A stretch of DNA of 64,000 nt from Massilia sp. Root133. GTDB taxonomy: Bacteria > Pseudomonadota > Gammaproteobacteria > Burkholderiales > Burkholderiaceae_D. The stretch spans positions 1-64,000 of the forward strand of contig NZ_LMEW01000010.1 in the NCBI RefSeq assembly GCF_001426525.1, written 5' to 3'. Made by a program: the position numbers and the translations under genes. The notes beneath the pieces were generated by a model. That model was not told where the DNA came from, did not search any database, and saw only the letters and a list, made by a program, of their open reading frames with translations. How positions within the stretch are numbered: position 1 is the first letter of the stretch; the number at the start of each line of letters is the position of its first letter. This document shows positions 44,639 through 53,024 of the stretch, piece by piece.

Positions 44639-44667
44639 TTGCAGCTGCGCGATGACAGCGCTACCAT
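44639..44667 (+). promoter_or_regulatory. candidate promoter for the GH2 gene
   Basis: TTGCAG (44639-44644) and TACCAT (44662-44667) are separated by 17 bases, 27 bases upstream of the ATG. CAGGAGA near 44683 is the ribosome-binding site. The match is moderate. Confidence 0.3.
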
Positions 44668-44693
44668 TCCCTGAATAACAATCAGGAGACGCC

Positions 44694-46607
44694 ATGACAC
44701 ACCCGTTCGTCCGGCTGACGGCCGTGCTGCAATTCTCTGTATTGACGCTCGTGGCCTGCGCCGCGCATGCTGCCGCGCACTCTACCGATTCTGTCGACGT
44801 CCAGCTCGCCGGCCAGCCATCGAAGGCGGCCCGCGCTAGCAGCCTGATGGCGCCCACGCAGAACATCTACGCCCGCAGCCACGTGAGCCTGGACGGCCGC
44901 TGGAGCTACATCATCGACCCGTACGAGAACGGCTATTACGACTACCGGCACATGCCGTTCGACCAGTCGGACAGCGGCAAGGGCGGCTTCTACGACGACC
45001 GCAAGCCGAAGGACAAGACGGAGTGGGTCGAGTACGACTTCGACCACGCGCCCACGATGAAGGTGCCGGGCGACTGGAACTCGCAGGCGGAAAAGCTGCA
45101 GCTGTACGAGGGCACCGTGTGGCTGCGCCAGGCGTTCCAGGCCGATCCCAAGCCGGGCAAGCATTACGCGCTGTACTTTGGCGCCGTCAACTACGAGGCG
45201 CACGTCTACCTGAACGGTAAAAAACTCGGCATGCACAAGGGCGGCTTCACGCCGTTCCAGTTCGACGTGACGGACAAGCTGGCGAAAGGCCGCAACGTGG
45301 TCGTCGTCAAGGCCGACAACACGCGCCACCAGGACGAGATCCCGACCGTGAACACGGACTGGTGGAACTACGGCGGCATCACGCGCGACGTGCTGCTGGC
45401 CGAGCTGCCCGCCACGTACATCGCCGACTACAAGGTGCAGCTGGCGAAAGGCGACGCCCGCCGCGTCGAAGGTTTCATTCAAATGGCGGGGGACAGCAAG
45501 GCGCAGCAGGTGACCGTCAGCATTCCCGAGGCGGGCATCAGGACGACCGTGCGCACGGACGCGAACGGCCGCGCGGCGCTGAACTTCCCCGTCAACAAAC
45601 TGACGTACTGGTCGCCAGAACAGCCGAAGCTGTACACGGTGGAACTCAGTGGAGGCGGCGACAGGGTCGTCGACCGCATCGGCTTCCGCACCATCGAGAC
45701 GCGTGGCCAGGACATCCTCCTGAACGGCAAATCCGTGTTCCTGCGCGGGATCTCGATGCATGAAGAGAATCCGCTGATCCCGGGCCGTCCGCGCGGCGCC
45801 GGCGACATGCGCATGCTGCTGCAGTGGGCCAAGGAGATGAACTGCAACTACGTGCGGCTCGCGCATTACCCGCACAGCGAAGAGATGATCCGCCTGGCCG
45901 ACGAGATGGGCCTGATGGTGTGGGCGGAAGTGCCCGTGTACTGGACGATCTCGTGGACCAATCCCGACACCTACGCCAACGCGAACGCGCAGCTGACGGA
46001 CCTCGTCACGCGCGACAAGAACCGCGCGAGCGTCGTCGTCTGGTCGGTGGGGAACGAGACGCCGATCGGCGGCCCGCGCAATACGTTCATGAGCAATCTC
46101 GCCAAGACGGCGCGCGCGCTGGACGACACGCGCCTCGTGGCGGCCGCGCTGGAAATCCATCGCAAGGGCAGTGACATCACGGTCGAGGATCCGCTCGCGG
46201 ACTACCTCGACCTCGCCAGTTTCAACGAGTACGCCGGCTGGTACTGGGCGAGCAACGCGGAGATGCTGAATTACCGCTTCGACGTCCGCTACAACAAGCC
46301 GGTCGTCGTCACGGAATTCGGCGCCGAGGCGCTGGGCGGCTACCACGCCGACGCCGACACGCGCTGGAGCGAGGAATACCAGGACACCTTGTACCGCAAC
46401 CAGTTCAAGATGCTGTCCGCGATCCCGGGCTTGCGCGGGATGACGCCGTGGGTGCTCGTCGACTTCCGCTCGCCGCGCCGCCAGCATCCGTACTTCCAGG
46501 ACTTCTGGAACCGCAAGGGCCTGGTCACGGACGCCGGCAAGAAGAAGCTCGCGTTCTGGACCATGAAGCAGTTCTACGACGACGTCCAGCGCAAGTACGC
46601 GCATTGA
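44694..46607 (+). CDS. secreted glycoside hydrolase family 2 enzyme
   Basis: The 637-residue product has a signal peptide (cleavage near AHAAAH). The GH2 layout follows: jelly-roll sugar-binding domain (about 60-250, WLRQAFQADPKPGKHYALYF), immunoglobulin-like domain (about 250-345) and TIM barrel (about 345-630). The acid/base Glu lies in VVWSVGNETP and the nucleophile Glu in VVVTEFGAEALGG. The size fits beta-glucuronidase-like or short beta-galactosidase-like members acting on exported or imported oligosaccharides. The exact sugar is not set. Adjacent genes give no PUL-like context. Confidence 0.9.
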   Translation: MTHPFVRLTAVLQFSVLTLVACAAHAAAHSTDSVDVQLAGQPSKAARASSLMAPTQNIYARSHVSLDGRWSYIIDPYENGYYDYRHMPFDQSDSGKGGFYDDRKPKDKTEWVEYDFDHAPTMKVPGDWNSQAEKLQLYEGTVWLRQAFQADPKPGKHYALYFGAVNYEAHVYLNGKKLGMHKGGFTPFQFDVTDKLAKGRNVVVVKADNTRHQDEIPTVNTDWWNYGGITRDVLLAELPATYIADYKVQLAKGDARRVEGFIQMAGDSKAQQVTVSIPEAGIRTTVRTDANGRAALNFPVNKLTYWSPEQPKLYTVELSGGGDRVVDRIGFRTIETRGQDILLNGKSVFLRGISMHEENPLIPGRPRGAGDMRMLLQWAKEMNCNYVRLAHYPHSEEMIRLADEMGLMVWAEVPVYWTISWTNPDTYANANAQLTDLVTRDKNRASVVVWSVGNETPIGGPRNTFMSNLAKTARALDDTRLVAAALEIHRKGSDITVEDPLADYLDLASFNEYAGWYWASNAEMLNYRFDVRYNKPVVVTEFGAEALGGYHADADTRWSEEYQDTLYRNQFKMLSAIPGLRGMTPWVLVDFRSPRRQHPYFQDFWNRKGLVTDAGKKKLAFWTMKQFYDDVQRKYAH

Positions 46608-46614
46608 ATCAGGC

Positions 46615-47787
46615 TCACGCCAGGCGCCGCACGAGGAGGGCGCCGGCCAGCGCGCAGCCGGCGCCGAGCAGGTAGACCGCGCCGTAGCCGAAGCGGCCCG
46701 CCACGATGCCGGCGGCCGGGCCGGCAAGGCCGTAGGCGATGTCGAGGAAGGCGACGAAGGCGCCCATCGCGCTGCCGCGGTTGGCGGGCGGCACGCGCTT
46801 CAGCGCTTCCACGCCGAGGGCCGGGAACACGAGCGCGCAGCCGAGGCCCGTGACGAGGGCGCCCGCCAGTGCCGCCGCCTCGGTCGGCGCCTGCCACAGC
46901 ATGACCTGGCCGGCGGCTTCCACGGCGAGCGACCACAGGGCCACGCGGTAGCCGCCCATGCGGTCCGGCAGGTGGCCGAGGACGAGGCGCACGGCGATGA
47001 AGCCGATGCCGAACGCGGTCATCACGAGCCCCGCGTGACCCCAGCCGCGCAGCGCGAAGTACAGCGAGGCGAATGCGGTCAAACCCGCGATGCCGGCACC
47101 GGACAGCATCAGGCCCGCGCCCTCGCGCCAGATCTGGCCCAGCACGCGGTGGAACGGCAGCCTAGGCCCGGCCGCCATTGCGTACGGCTGCGCAGCGAGT
47201 GCGATGGCGCCGCCCAGCAGCGGCGACAGCACGCACGCCAGCATCGTGGCGCCCGCACCGGAGCGCGTAAACAGCGCCATGCCGGCCGGCGCGCCGACGG
47301 CCAGCGCGGCGAAGATGGCGATCCCCGTCCACGACATCGACATGCCGGCGCGCTGCGGCCCGACCGACGCGATCGACCACGCCACGCACCCCGTGACGAA
47401 CTGGCTTTCGCCGAACCCCGCGGCCAGGCGGCCCAGGATGAGGATGGCCAGGCTGGCGCCGGCGGACAGCCCGTGCAAGGTCGCGACGAGGTACAGCAGC
47501 CCGCCGAGCGCCCACCACAGCGCGCCCTGCAGCGCGGCGCGGCGGCCGCCGTGCACGTCGGCGACGCGGCCGGCGTAGCCGCGCGTGGCCACCGTCGCGA
47601 GGAACTGGATGCCGATGGCCAGCCCGACGACGGCGCCGCCGAAGCCGAGACTGTCGTGGATGAACAGGGGCACGACGGGCAGCGGCAGGCCGACGGCCAG
47701 GCAGCCGCAGAACAGCGCGGCGATGACGGCCGGCGCCGGACGGTCGCGGCAGGCCGACGGCATCGGCAACGTTTCAGAGACCGGCAT
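46615..47787 (-). CDS. MFS transporter
   Basis: The 390-residue protein has about twelve membrane helices and MFS signatures, including the loop 2-3 motif GYAGRVADVHGGRRA and RLAAGFGESQFVTGCVAWSI. It belongs to the arabinose-efflux-like (YfcJ/YhhS) group of putative exporters. The start region overlaps the end of the amidohydrolase gene by 14 bases, so the pair is probably one operon in which the transporter moves the amidohydrolase substrate or product. It is convergent with the GH2 gene (7-base gap). Confidence 0.87.
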   Translation of the reverse strand: MPVSETLPMPSACRDRPAPAVIAALFCGCLAVGLPLPVVPLFIHDSLGFGGAVVGLAIGIQFLATVATRGYAGRVADVHGGRRAALQGALWWALGGLLYLVATLHGLSAGASLAILILGRLAAGFGESQFVTGCVAWSIASVGPQRAGMSMSWTGIAIFAALAVGAPAGMALFTRSGAGATMLACVLSPLLGGAIALAAQPYAMAAGPRLPFHRVLGQIWREGAGLMLSGAGIAGLTAFASLYFALRGWGHAGLVMTAFGIGFIAVRLVLGHLPDRMGGYRVALWSLAVEAAGQVMLWQAPTEAAALAGALVTGLGCALVFPALGVEALKRVPPANRGSAMGAFVAFLDIAYGLAGPAAGIVAGRFGYGAVYLLGAGCALAGALLVRRLA

Positions 47788-49081
47788 GCATGCCTCCCGC
47801 GGCCAGCAGATGGTCGCGCGACGCCGTGACGTCGGCGGCGAGGCGGTCGAGGTCGGCGCCGAGCAGCGTGCCGTTGCGCTTGCGCAGCCGGCCCGCGACC
47901 ATCACCGTGTCCACGTCCGCCCGCTCGACCGCCTGCACGATCGTGCCGACGGCATGCGTCACCGGGAACACGGCGGCGCCGTTCGTGCGCACCATGATGA
48001 TGTCGGCCTGCTTGCCCGGCGCCAGCGTGCCGGTGATGCCTTCCAGGCCGGCGGCGCGGGCGCCGTTGACCGTCGCCGCTTCCAGCACGGCGCGCACCGT
48101 GATCGGGGCCGGCACGTCCTGCTCGCCCCGGAAGCGGCGGTTGCGCATGGCGGCGCGCTGCTGGTGGAACAGGGCGTGCATCTCACCGAACATGTCGCTG
48201 CCGAAGGCGGTATCGAGGTCGATGCCGAGCGCCGGCGCCAGGCCGTGGTCGACCGCGCGCTGGTACGCGAAGCTGTCGTCGTCGAAGCCGAACAGCGCGT
48301 CCGAGCGCGGATTCACGGTGACGTTGACGCCGGCGTCCGCGAGCCGGCGCCACGTCGTTTCCGGCAGCCGCGTGCAGTGGTTGAAGATGTTGTGCGGGCC
48401 GAGGATGCCGGGTTCGGAAAACTCGGGGCCGAGCGTGGCGAGGTCGCCGATGAACTCCGTCAGGATGCGCATGTCGAGGCGGCGCGCGGCCCGCCACCAT
48501 TCGAGATTGAACTGGCCGAACAGGCCCACGCGTACGAGGCTGTTATCGCCGTTCCACGTGCGCGCGAGGCGTTCCAGGTCGCCCGGCAGGTGGGCGGAGG
48601 ATGCGCCCTTGTCCATCGCCGGACCGACCATGTGCAGCGCGCGGATGCCGCTCGCGGCGAGTGCGTCGAGGGCGGCGTCCGTGTGGTCCGGGCTGCGCGA
48701 ACCGTGGCAGGCGTCGACGATCGTCGTGATGCCGGCGTCCAGCGACGCGATGGCCGTCAGGTGCGTGGACAGGTACATGTCGCGCGGGCGGTAGTGCCGG
48801 CCCAGCGTCTCGGCGACGACGCCGATGTAGGCGAACAGGTCATCCACGTCCGGCATCAGCCGGCGCAGGGCGCCCAGCCACGCATGGTGGTGCGCGTCGA
48901 CGAGGCCGGGCAGCACGATGCAGCCGGTGGCGTCGATGATCTCGGCGTCGCCGGCCGGCAGCGCGGGCGCGATGGCGGCGATGCGGTCGCCGTCGACGAG
49001 CACGTCGCCGGTCGCGAGGTCGGGGACGGTGGCGTCCATCGTCACGATGGTGCCGTGTTTGAAGAGGATGGGGCGGGTCAT
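47774..49081 (-). CDS. amidohydrolase (ATZ/TRZ deaminase-like)
   Basis: The 435-residue protein is a metal-dependent amidohydrolase. It has GCIVLPGLVDAHHHAWLG with the HxH metal pair, ILGPHNIFNHCTRLPE with further His, ALGIDLDTAFGSDM with the catalytic Asp region, and a C-terminal GTLAPGKQADIIMVRTNG closing the composite beta-sandwich. These features fit the cytosine-deaminase/ATZ-TRZ branch that hydrolyses or deaminates heterocycles. The substrate is unknown. The start at 49081 has AAGGAG seven bases upstream. It is divergent from a LysR regulator that probably controls it. Confidence 0.88.
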   Translation of the reverse strand: MTRPILFKHGTIVTMDATVPDLATGDVLVDGDRIAAIAPALPAGDAEIIDATGCIVLPGLVDAHHHAWLGALRRLMPDVDDLFAYIGVVAETLGRHYRPRDMYLSTHLTAIASLDAGITTIVDACHGSRSPDHTDAALDALAASGIRALHMVGPAMDKGASSAHLPGDLERLARTWNGDNSLVRVGLFGQFNLEWWRAARRLDMRILTEFIGDLATLGPEFSEPGILGPHNIFNHCTRLPETTWRRLADAGVNVTVNPRSDALFGFDDDSFAYQRAVDHGLAPALGIDLDTAFGSDMFGEMHALFHQQRAAMRNRRFRGEQDVPAPITVRAVLEAATVNGARAAGLEGITGTLAPGKQADIIMVRTNGAAVFPVTHAVGTIVQAVERADVDTVMVAGRLRKRNGTLLGADLDRLAADVTASRDHLLAAGGMHAGL

Positions 49082-49201
49082 GTCGGGCTCCTTGATCGGG
49101 CCGCGCGGGGTGCGCGGCATCCACGACAAGATAGGGCGCCATCGATTTTTGATTAAGATGGTGGCATGCAAATCATTTATGACGAAATTCAAAGGTGAGC
49201 C

Positions 49202-50104
49202 ATGGATGGGAGATTGCTGGCGGAGATGAGCGTGCTGGCGGCCGTCGTCGAGACGGGCAGTTTTACGCGCGCGGCGGAGGTGCTGGGGTTGTCGGCGTCG
49301 GGCGTGAGCCGCTCGGTGGCGCGGCTGGAGGCGAAGATCGGCGTGCGGCTGCTGGAGCGGACGACGCGCGCGCTGCGCCTGACGGGCGAGGGCACGCGCC
49401 TGTACGAACTGGCGGCGCCGCACCTGTCGGGCATCGAGGAAGCGGCGGACGCGGTCGCGGGCGCGGCGGCACAGGTGCGCGGCGTGCTGCGCGTCAGCCT
49501 GAATCCGCTGTTCGTGCGCTACGTGCTGGCGCCCCGCCTGCCCGAATTCCTCGCGCGCCATCCGGAACTGGAAATCAGGATGCTGCCGGTGCCGGATGCG
49601 GCCGACCTGGTGGCGGAAGGCGTCGACGTCGCCGTGCGCTTCGGGCCGCAGCCGGCATCGAGCATGTCGTCGCGGCTGCTGCTGAACACACGCGTGCTGA
49701 CGGTGGCGGCGCCCGCCTACCTGAAACGCCACGGCCGGCCGAAGGTCCCGCAGGACCTGGCGGGACACGAGTGCCTCCAGTACATCAACCCGCAGGACGG
49801 GCGCGTGTTCGACTGGGAGTTCCATCGCGGGAAGGAGGTGCTCGTCGTCGAGACGCGTGGCCGGCTGACGCTGACGGACGGCGACGCCCTCGTGCGCGCG
49901 TGCGTGGCCGGCGCGGGCGTCGCGCAGATGCTGGCGCTGGGCTTCGAATCCCTGATCACGGGCGGCGCCCTCGTCGACCTGTTCCCGGACTGGCCGGACG
50001 AGCGATTTCCCCTGTACGCGATCCGGCCGTCGCGGCGCCTGCCGCCGGCGGCCGTGGAAGCCTTCCTCGATTTCTGCACGGAGATCTGCCGCGGCCACGC
50101 GTGA
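49202..50104 (+). CDS. LysR family transcriptional regulator
   Basis: The 300-residue protein has the LysR winged helix (about 5-62: LAAVVETGSFTRAAEVLGLS, then ASGVSRSVARLEAKIGVRLL) and a periplasmic-binding-protein-like effector domain (about 90-295). The CrgA/AaeR-type features (INPQDGRVFDWEF, VAGAGVAQMLALGFE) suggest the LTTR group common in Burkholderiales. The 120-bp divergent region to the amidohydrolase contains TGATT at 49150 and AATCA at 49171 as inverted half-sites, a possible operator. Control of the amidohydrolase/MFS pair is inferred from position. Confidence 0.92.
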   Translation: MDGRLLAEMSVLAAVVETGSFTRAAEVLGLSASGVSRSVARLEAKIGVRLLERTTRALRLTGEGTRLYELAAPHLSGIEEAADAVAGAAAQVRGVLRVSLNPLFVRYVLAPRLPEFLARHPELEIRMLPVPDAADLVAEGVDVAVRFGPQPASSMSSRLLLNTRVLTVAAPAYLKRHGRPKVPQDLAGHECLQYINPQDGRVFDWEFHRGKEVLVVETRGRLTLTDGDALVRACVAGAGVAQMLALGFESLITGGALVDLFPDWPDERFPLYAIRPSRRLPPAAVEAFLDFCTEICRGHA

Positions 50105-50215
50105 CTGTTGCGTAGCGGGCAACACGGTGCGCCCGCCCGCATGGCTTCTGGCCCGCGGTCTTCGTCTCTACGATGCATCCATGCCCGACCCCCGGGCCTC
50201 TTCCAGGAGACCATG

Positions 50216-51133
50216 ATGCTTACCGTAGATTCCCCATTGCGCCCCGCCAGCCACGGCCCCGAAGAACTGGTACCGTCCCGTTACGCGCTGAAGGTCGGCG
50301 ACATCGACGTGATGGTGGTCAGCGACGGCGTGCTGCCGCTGCCCGCCACGACGATGGCCACGAACGCCGATCCGGCCGACCTGGCGGACTGGCTCGATCA
50401 CATGTTCCTGCCGCCCGATAAATTCGACTGGCCGCTGAACGTGCTCGTCGTGCGCAGCGGCGACCAGACCATCCTCGTCGACGCCGGGGTGGGCACGCAG
50501 TTCCCGGGCTTCCCGCGCGCCGGCCAGTTCCCGGCGCGGCTGGAGGCCGTCGGCATCGATCTCGCGTCCGTGACGGACATCGTCATCACCCACATGCACA
50601 TGGATCACGTGGGCGGACTGCTGGCGCCCGGCGTAAAGGAAAGACTGCGTCCGGACGTGCGCATCCACGTGACCGACGCCGAAGTGAAGTTCTGGGCGTC
50701 GCCCGATTTCTCGCTGACGGTCATGCCGGAAGCGGTGCCGCCCGTGCTGCGCTCGACCGCCGCGCGCTTCCTGGCCGAATACCGCGACCGGCTGCTGGTC
50801 TTCAAGGAGCGCCGCGAGGTCGCGCCGGGCGTGGTGGCTCGCCGCACCGGCGGCCACACGCCCGGTCATTGCGTGGTCGACCTGGCGTCCGGCGGCAAGC
50901 GATTGATGTTCGCCGGCGACGCCGTCTTCCCCGTCAACTTCGAGCATCCCGGCTGGCAGAACGGTTTCGAACACGATCCGGAAGAAGCGGCCAAGGTGCG
51001 CGACCGCCTGTTCCGTGAGCTGATGATTGATGGCGGGCTGCTGGTCGCGGCGCACCTGCCGTTCCCGTCCATCGGGCGGGTGATGGCGGATGGCGACGCA
51101 TACCGCTACGTGCCGGTGTTCTGGGATTACTGA
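50216..51133 (+). CDS. MBL-fold metallo-hydrolase
   Basis: The 305-residue protein has the metallo-beta-lactamase HxHxDH motif (ITHMHMDHVGGL), a second His in RRTGGHTPGHCVVD and the Asp in LMFAGDAVFPVN. The family includes lactonases, hydrolases and glyoxalase II-like enzymes that bind two metal ions. There is no N-terminal signal, so it appears cytoplasmic. Tandem ATGs occur at 50213 and 50216; the second has better spacing to AGGAGA at 50205-50210. The 111-bp gap before it has a TGTTGC/GCAACA hairpin near 50105-50123 after the LysR gene. Confidence 0.88.
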   Translation: MLTVDSPLRPASHGPEELVPSRYALKVGDIDVMVVSDGVLPLPATTMATNADPADLADWLDHMFLPPDKFDWPLNVLVVRSGDQTILVDAGVGTQFPGFPRAGQFPARLEAVGIDLASVTDIVITHMHMDHVGGLLAPGVKERLRPDVRIHVTDAEVKFWASPDFSLTVMPEAVPPVLRSTAARFLAEYRDRLLVFKERREVAPGVVARRTGGHTPGHCVVDLASGGKRLMFAGDAVFPVNFEHPGWQNGFEHDPEEAAKVRDRLFRELMIDGGLLVAAHLPFPSIGRVMADGDAYRYVPVFWDY

Positions 51134-51152
51134 CGACGGCGTTCAGTCGCGC

Positions 51153-51812
51153 TCAGTCGCGGTCGGGTGCGCCCAGCGGGAACAACGGGCGGTAAGACCG
51201 CGCCTCGTCCACCGCGCGGGCAAACGACGGCCGCGCCAGCAGGCGCGCGCGGTAGGCGCGCAGCGTCGGGTAGTGCGGCCCGATCGCATGCGTCCAGTCC
51301 GCGTAGAACAGCGCGGGCGCCGCGGCGCAATCCGCGAGCGAGAACGCGTCGCCCGCCGCCCAGGTGCGCCCGGCCAGGTAGCCTTCGAGCCATTCGTAGG
51401 CGAGTTCCAGCTTTTCCGTCGCCGTCGCGACGGCGTCCGCGCGTTTGGCCGCATCGCCCGTCAGCGCGCCGTTCACCGCGTGCTGGACCATATTCATCAC
51501 GTGCAGGTCGAAGAAGCGGTCCATGAAGCGCACGTCCAGCGCCGCGAGCGGATCGTCGGGCAGCAGGCGTACGGGCCCCGGATGCGTCAGGTGCAGGTAT
51601 TCGATGATGATGCTCGTCTCGACGACGTTGCGCGCGCCGTCGACGAGGAGCGGGAATTTGCGCAGCGGCCAACGTTGCAGCCATTGCGCCGCGTGCTGCG
51701 GCGTGTCCGGCCCGAGGCAGCGGAACTCGAAAGGCGTGTCGTTCTCATACAGCGCGACGAGCACTTTTTGCGTGTACGACGAGAAGGGATGACCGTAGAG
51801 TGCGAGCGTCAT
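51153..51812 (-). CDS. glutathione S-transferase
   Basis: The 219-residue protein has an N-terminal thioredoxin-like GST domain (LALYGHPFSSYTQKVLVALY, then FPLLVDGARNVVETSIIIEY with the glutathione-binding ETSI motif) and a helical C-terminal domain. It probably conjugates glutathione to electrophiles or is a binding member of the family. The upstream 124-bp gap contains a run of nine G (51869-51877) and no clear promoter. Confidence 0.92.
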   Translation of the reverse strand: MTLALYGHPFSSYTQKVLVALYENDTPFEFRCLGPDTPQHAAQWLQRWPLRKFPLLVDGARNVVETSIIIEYLHLTHPGPVRLLPDDPLAALDVRFMDRFFDLHVMNMVQHAVNGALTGDAAKRADAVATATEKLELAYEWLEGYLAGRTWAAGDAFSLADCAAAPALFYADWTHAIGPHYPTLRAYRARLLARPSFARAVDEARSYRPLFPLGAPDRD

Positions 51813-51936
51813 GGAAGTTCTCAGCCGTTGCCCACGGCGCAGGGCATCCCGGGTTGGCGGGACTGTTCGGGGGGGGGCCAGTATCCCGGTGTGCTAACTT
51901 GTCGTCAATACAAATGTGTGACGCGGCAGGGACAAC

Positions 51937-52317
51937 ATGACGGACTGGAAGCCGATGACGGAACTCGAGTTATGGGACAAGATCATGGAGGCCGAGGGCC
52001 GGATGAGCCCTCGCGTGTTCCGCTTGTGGGAGACCATCCGGATCGTCCCCGAGAAGTGGCGCGAAGCGGCGTTTGGCGATCCCGGCGGGGGATTCTGGGT
52101 CGTGGCGATCATCGGTCGCAAGGCGCTCTGGTACAACGATATCGAAGACGGTTTCAATTGCTCGTCGTATTACGTGGTCGGGACGCTTGCGGAATACTGG
52201 TGCAACCAGGACGGACTCGAAGTCGCCGTCCAGAACCTGTTGTCGACGCTAGACGCCGGAGTCGATCCGGCCCTGCGGCTCGGCCTGCCCGTTACCGGTC
52301 CCTACCTGTCGGAGTGA
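51937..52317 (+). CDS. hypothetical protein (accessory patch)
   Basis: The 126-residue acidic protein has no recognised domain, signal peptide or membrane helix. Segments rich in Trp and aromatic residues stand out (KIMEAEGRMSPRVFRLWETI, GGGFWVVAIIGRKALWYNDI). GC is lower than in the flanking genes. The length, single-domain look and neighbours would fit a small immunity-type protein, but there is no direct evidence. Confidence 0.6.
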   Translation: MTDWKPMTELELWDKIMEAEGRMSPRVFRLWETIRIVPEKWREAAFGDPGGGFWVVAIIGRKALWYNDIEDGFNCSSYYVVGTLAEYWCNQDGLEVAVQNLLSTLDAGVDPALRLGLPVTGPYLSE

Positions 52318-52335
52318 CGTCATCCTTTCAGTATC

Positions 52336-52560
52336 ATGAAGGATTACATTACCGGTTTCATGCATGAATCGCCTGATAAACAGCCTGCCGTTGTTGCTTG
52401 CCGCACTGGCTTGTTCGTCGGCGTCGTCAGCTTGCGCAAGGACCTGGTCGGCAGGCGGGTGACGGTCGAGGTGGCGATCGAGCGGAATGCCGGCCGTATT
52501 GCCGGACCAGGCGACGGTGAGCGGATTCCTTTCGTTAAACACATCAAGTTGTTGAAATAA
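52336..52560 (+). pseudogene. probable frameshifted small secreted protein
   Basis: One frame (52364-52462) reads a good signal peptide, MNRLINSLPLLLAALACSSA, and then stops. A second frame (52336-52560) reads VSLRKDLVGRRVTVEVAIER and ends in FVKHIKLLK, a plausible mature domain. A one-step frame change between about 52430 and 52460 would join them into one ~65-residue exported protein. Neither frame alone has a good ribosome-binding site. A chance open frame is the alternative. Confidence 0.35.
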
Positions 52561-52568
52561 GAGGCCGT

Positions 52569-53024
52569 ATGGATCATCAAGAATGGACGCCCGTTACCCA
52601 CGCATCCTGCGACAACGTCCCGGGCCCTTTCTACCACGGCACCAGAATCCGTTTCCAGCCGGGCGACGTGTTAATCCCGGGCCACGCCTCCAATTTCGAG
52701 GAAGGCCGCGTCTCCAACAACGTGTATTTCAGCGCCTCCATGGAGGCCGCGATCTGGGGTGCGGAACTGGCGACGGCGCTCGGCGGCGCCGAGGGGCGGG
52801 GGCATGTCTATATCGTGGAACCCACGGGGACGTTCGAGGACGATCCCAACCTGACGAATAAACGCTTTCCCGGTAATCCCACGCGCTCGTACCGCACGCG
52901 GATGCCGCTCAGGATCGTCGGGGAGGTGGCGGATTGGCAGGGGCACCCGCCGGAGGTGATCCGGCAGATGCTCGACCACCTGGAAGAATTGCGGCGCGCT
53001 GGGCGTGCCGTGATCGAAGACTGA
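52569..53024 (+). CDS. arr: rifampin ADP-ribosyltransferase (Arr) homologue
   Basis: The 151-residue protein closely resembles Arr enzymes. Conserved segments are GPFYHGTRIRFQPGDVLIPG with H23, SNNVYFSASMEAAIWGAELA with Y53, HVYIVEPTGTFEDDPN with the acidic residue around D91, and NKRFPGNPTRSYRTRMPLRI. These correspond to the NAD-binding and catalytic His, Tyr and Asp of mycobacterial Arr, so activity is plausible. Arr transfers ADP-ribose from NAD+ to a rifamycin hydroxyl and inactivates the drug in the cytoplasm. Environmental homologues are widespread and may act on other substrates. Its stop abuts the convergent PEP-CTERM gene. Confidence 0.9.
   Translation: MDHQEWTPVTHASCDNVPGPFYHGTRIRFQPGDVLIPGHASNFEEGRVSNNVYFSASMEAAIWGAELATALGGAEGRGHVYIVEPTGTFEDDPNLTNKRFPGNPTRSYRTRMPLRIVGEVADWQGHPPEVIRQMLDHLEELRRAGRAVIED

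Noticed and set aside
52344..52637. Minus-strand open frame overlapping the broken secreted gene and arr start
   Set aside because: It covers the arr ribosome-binding region, has no recognisable domain and no good start context.
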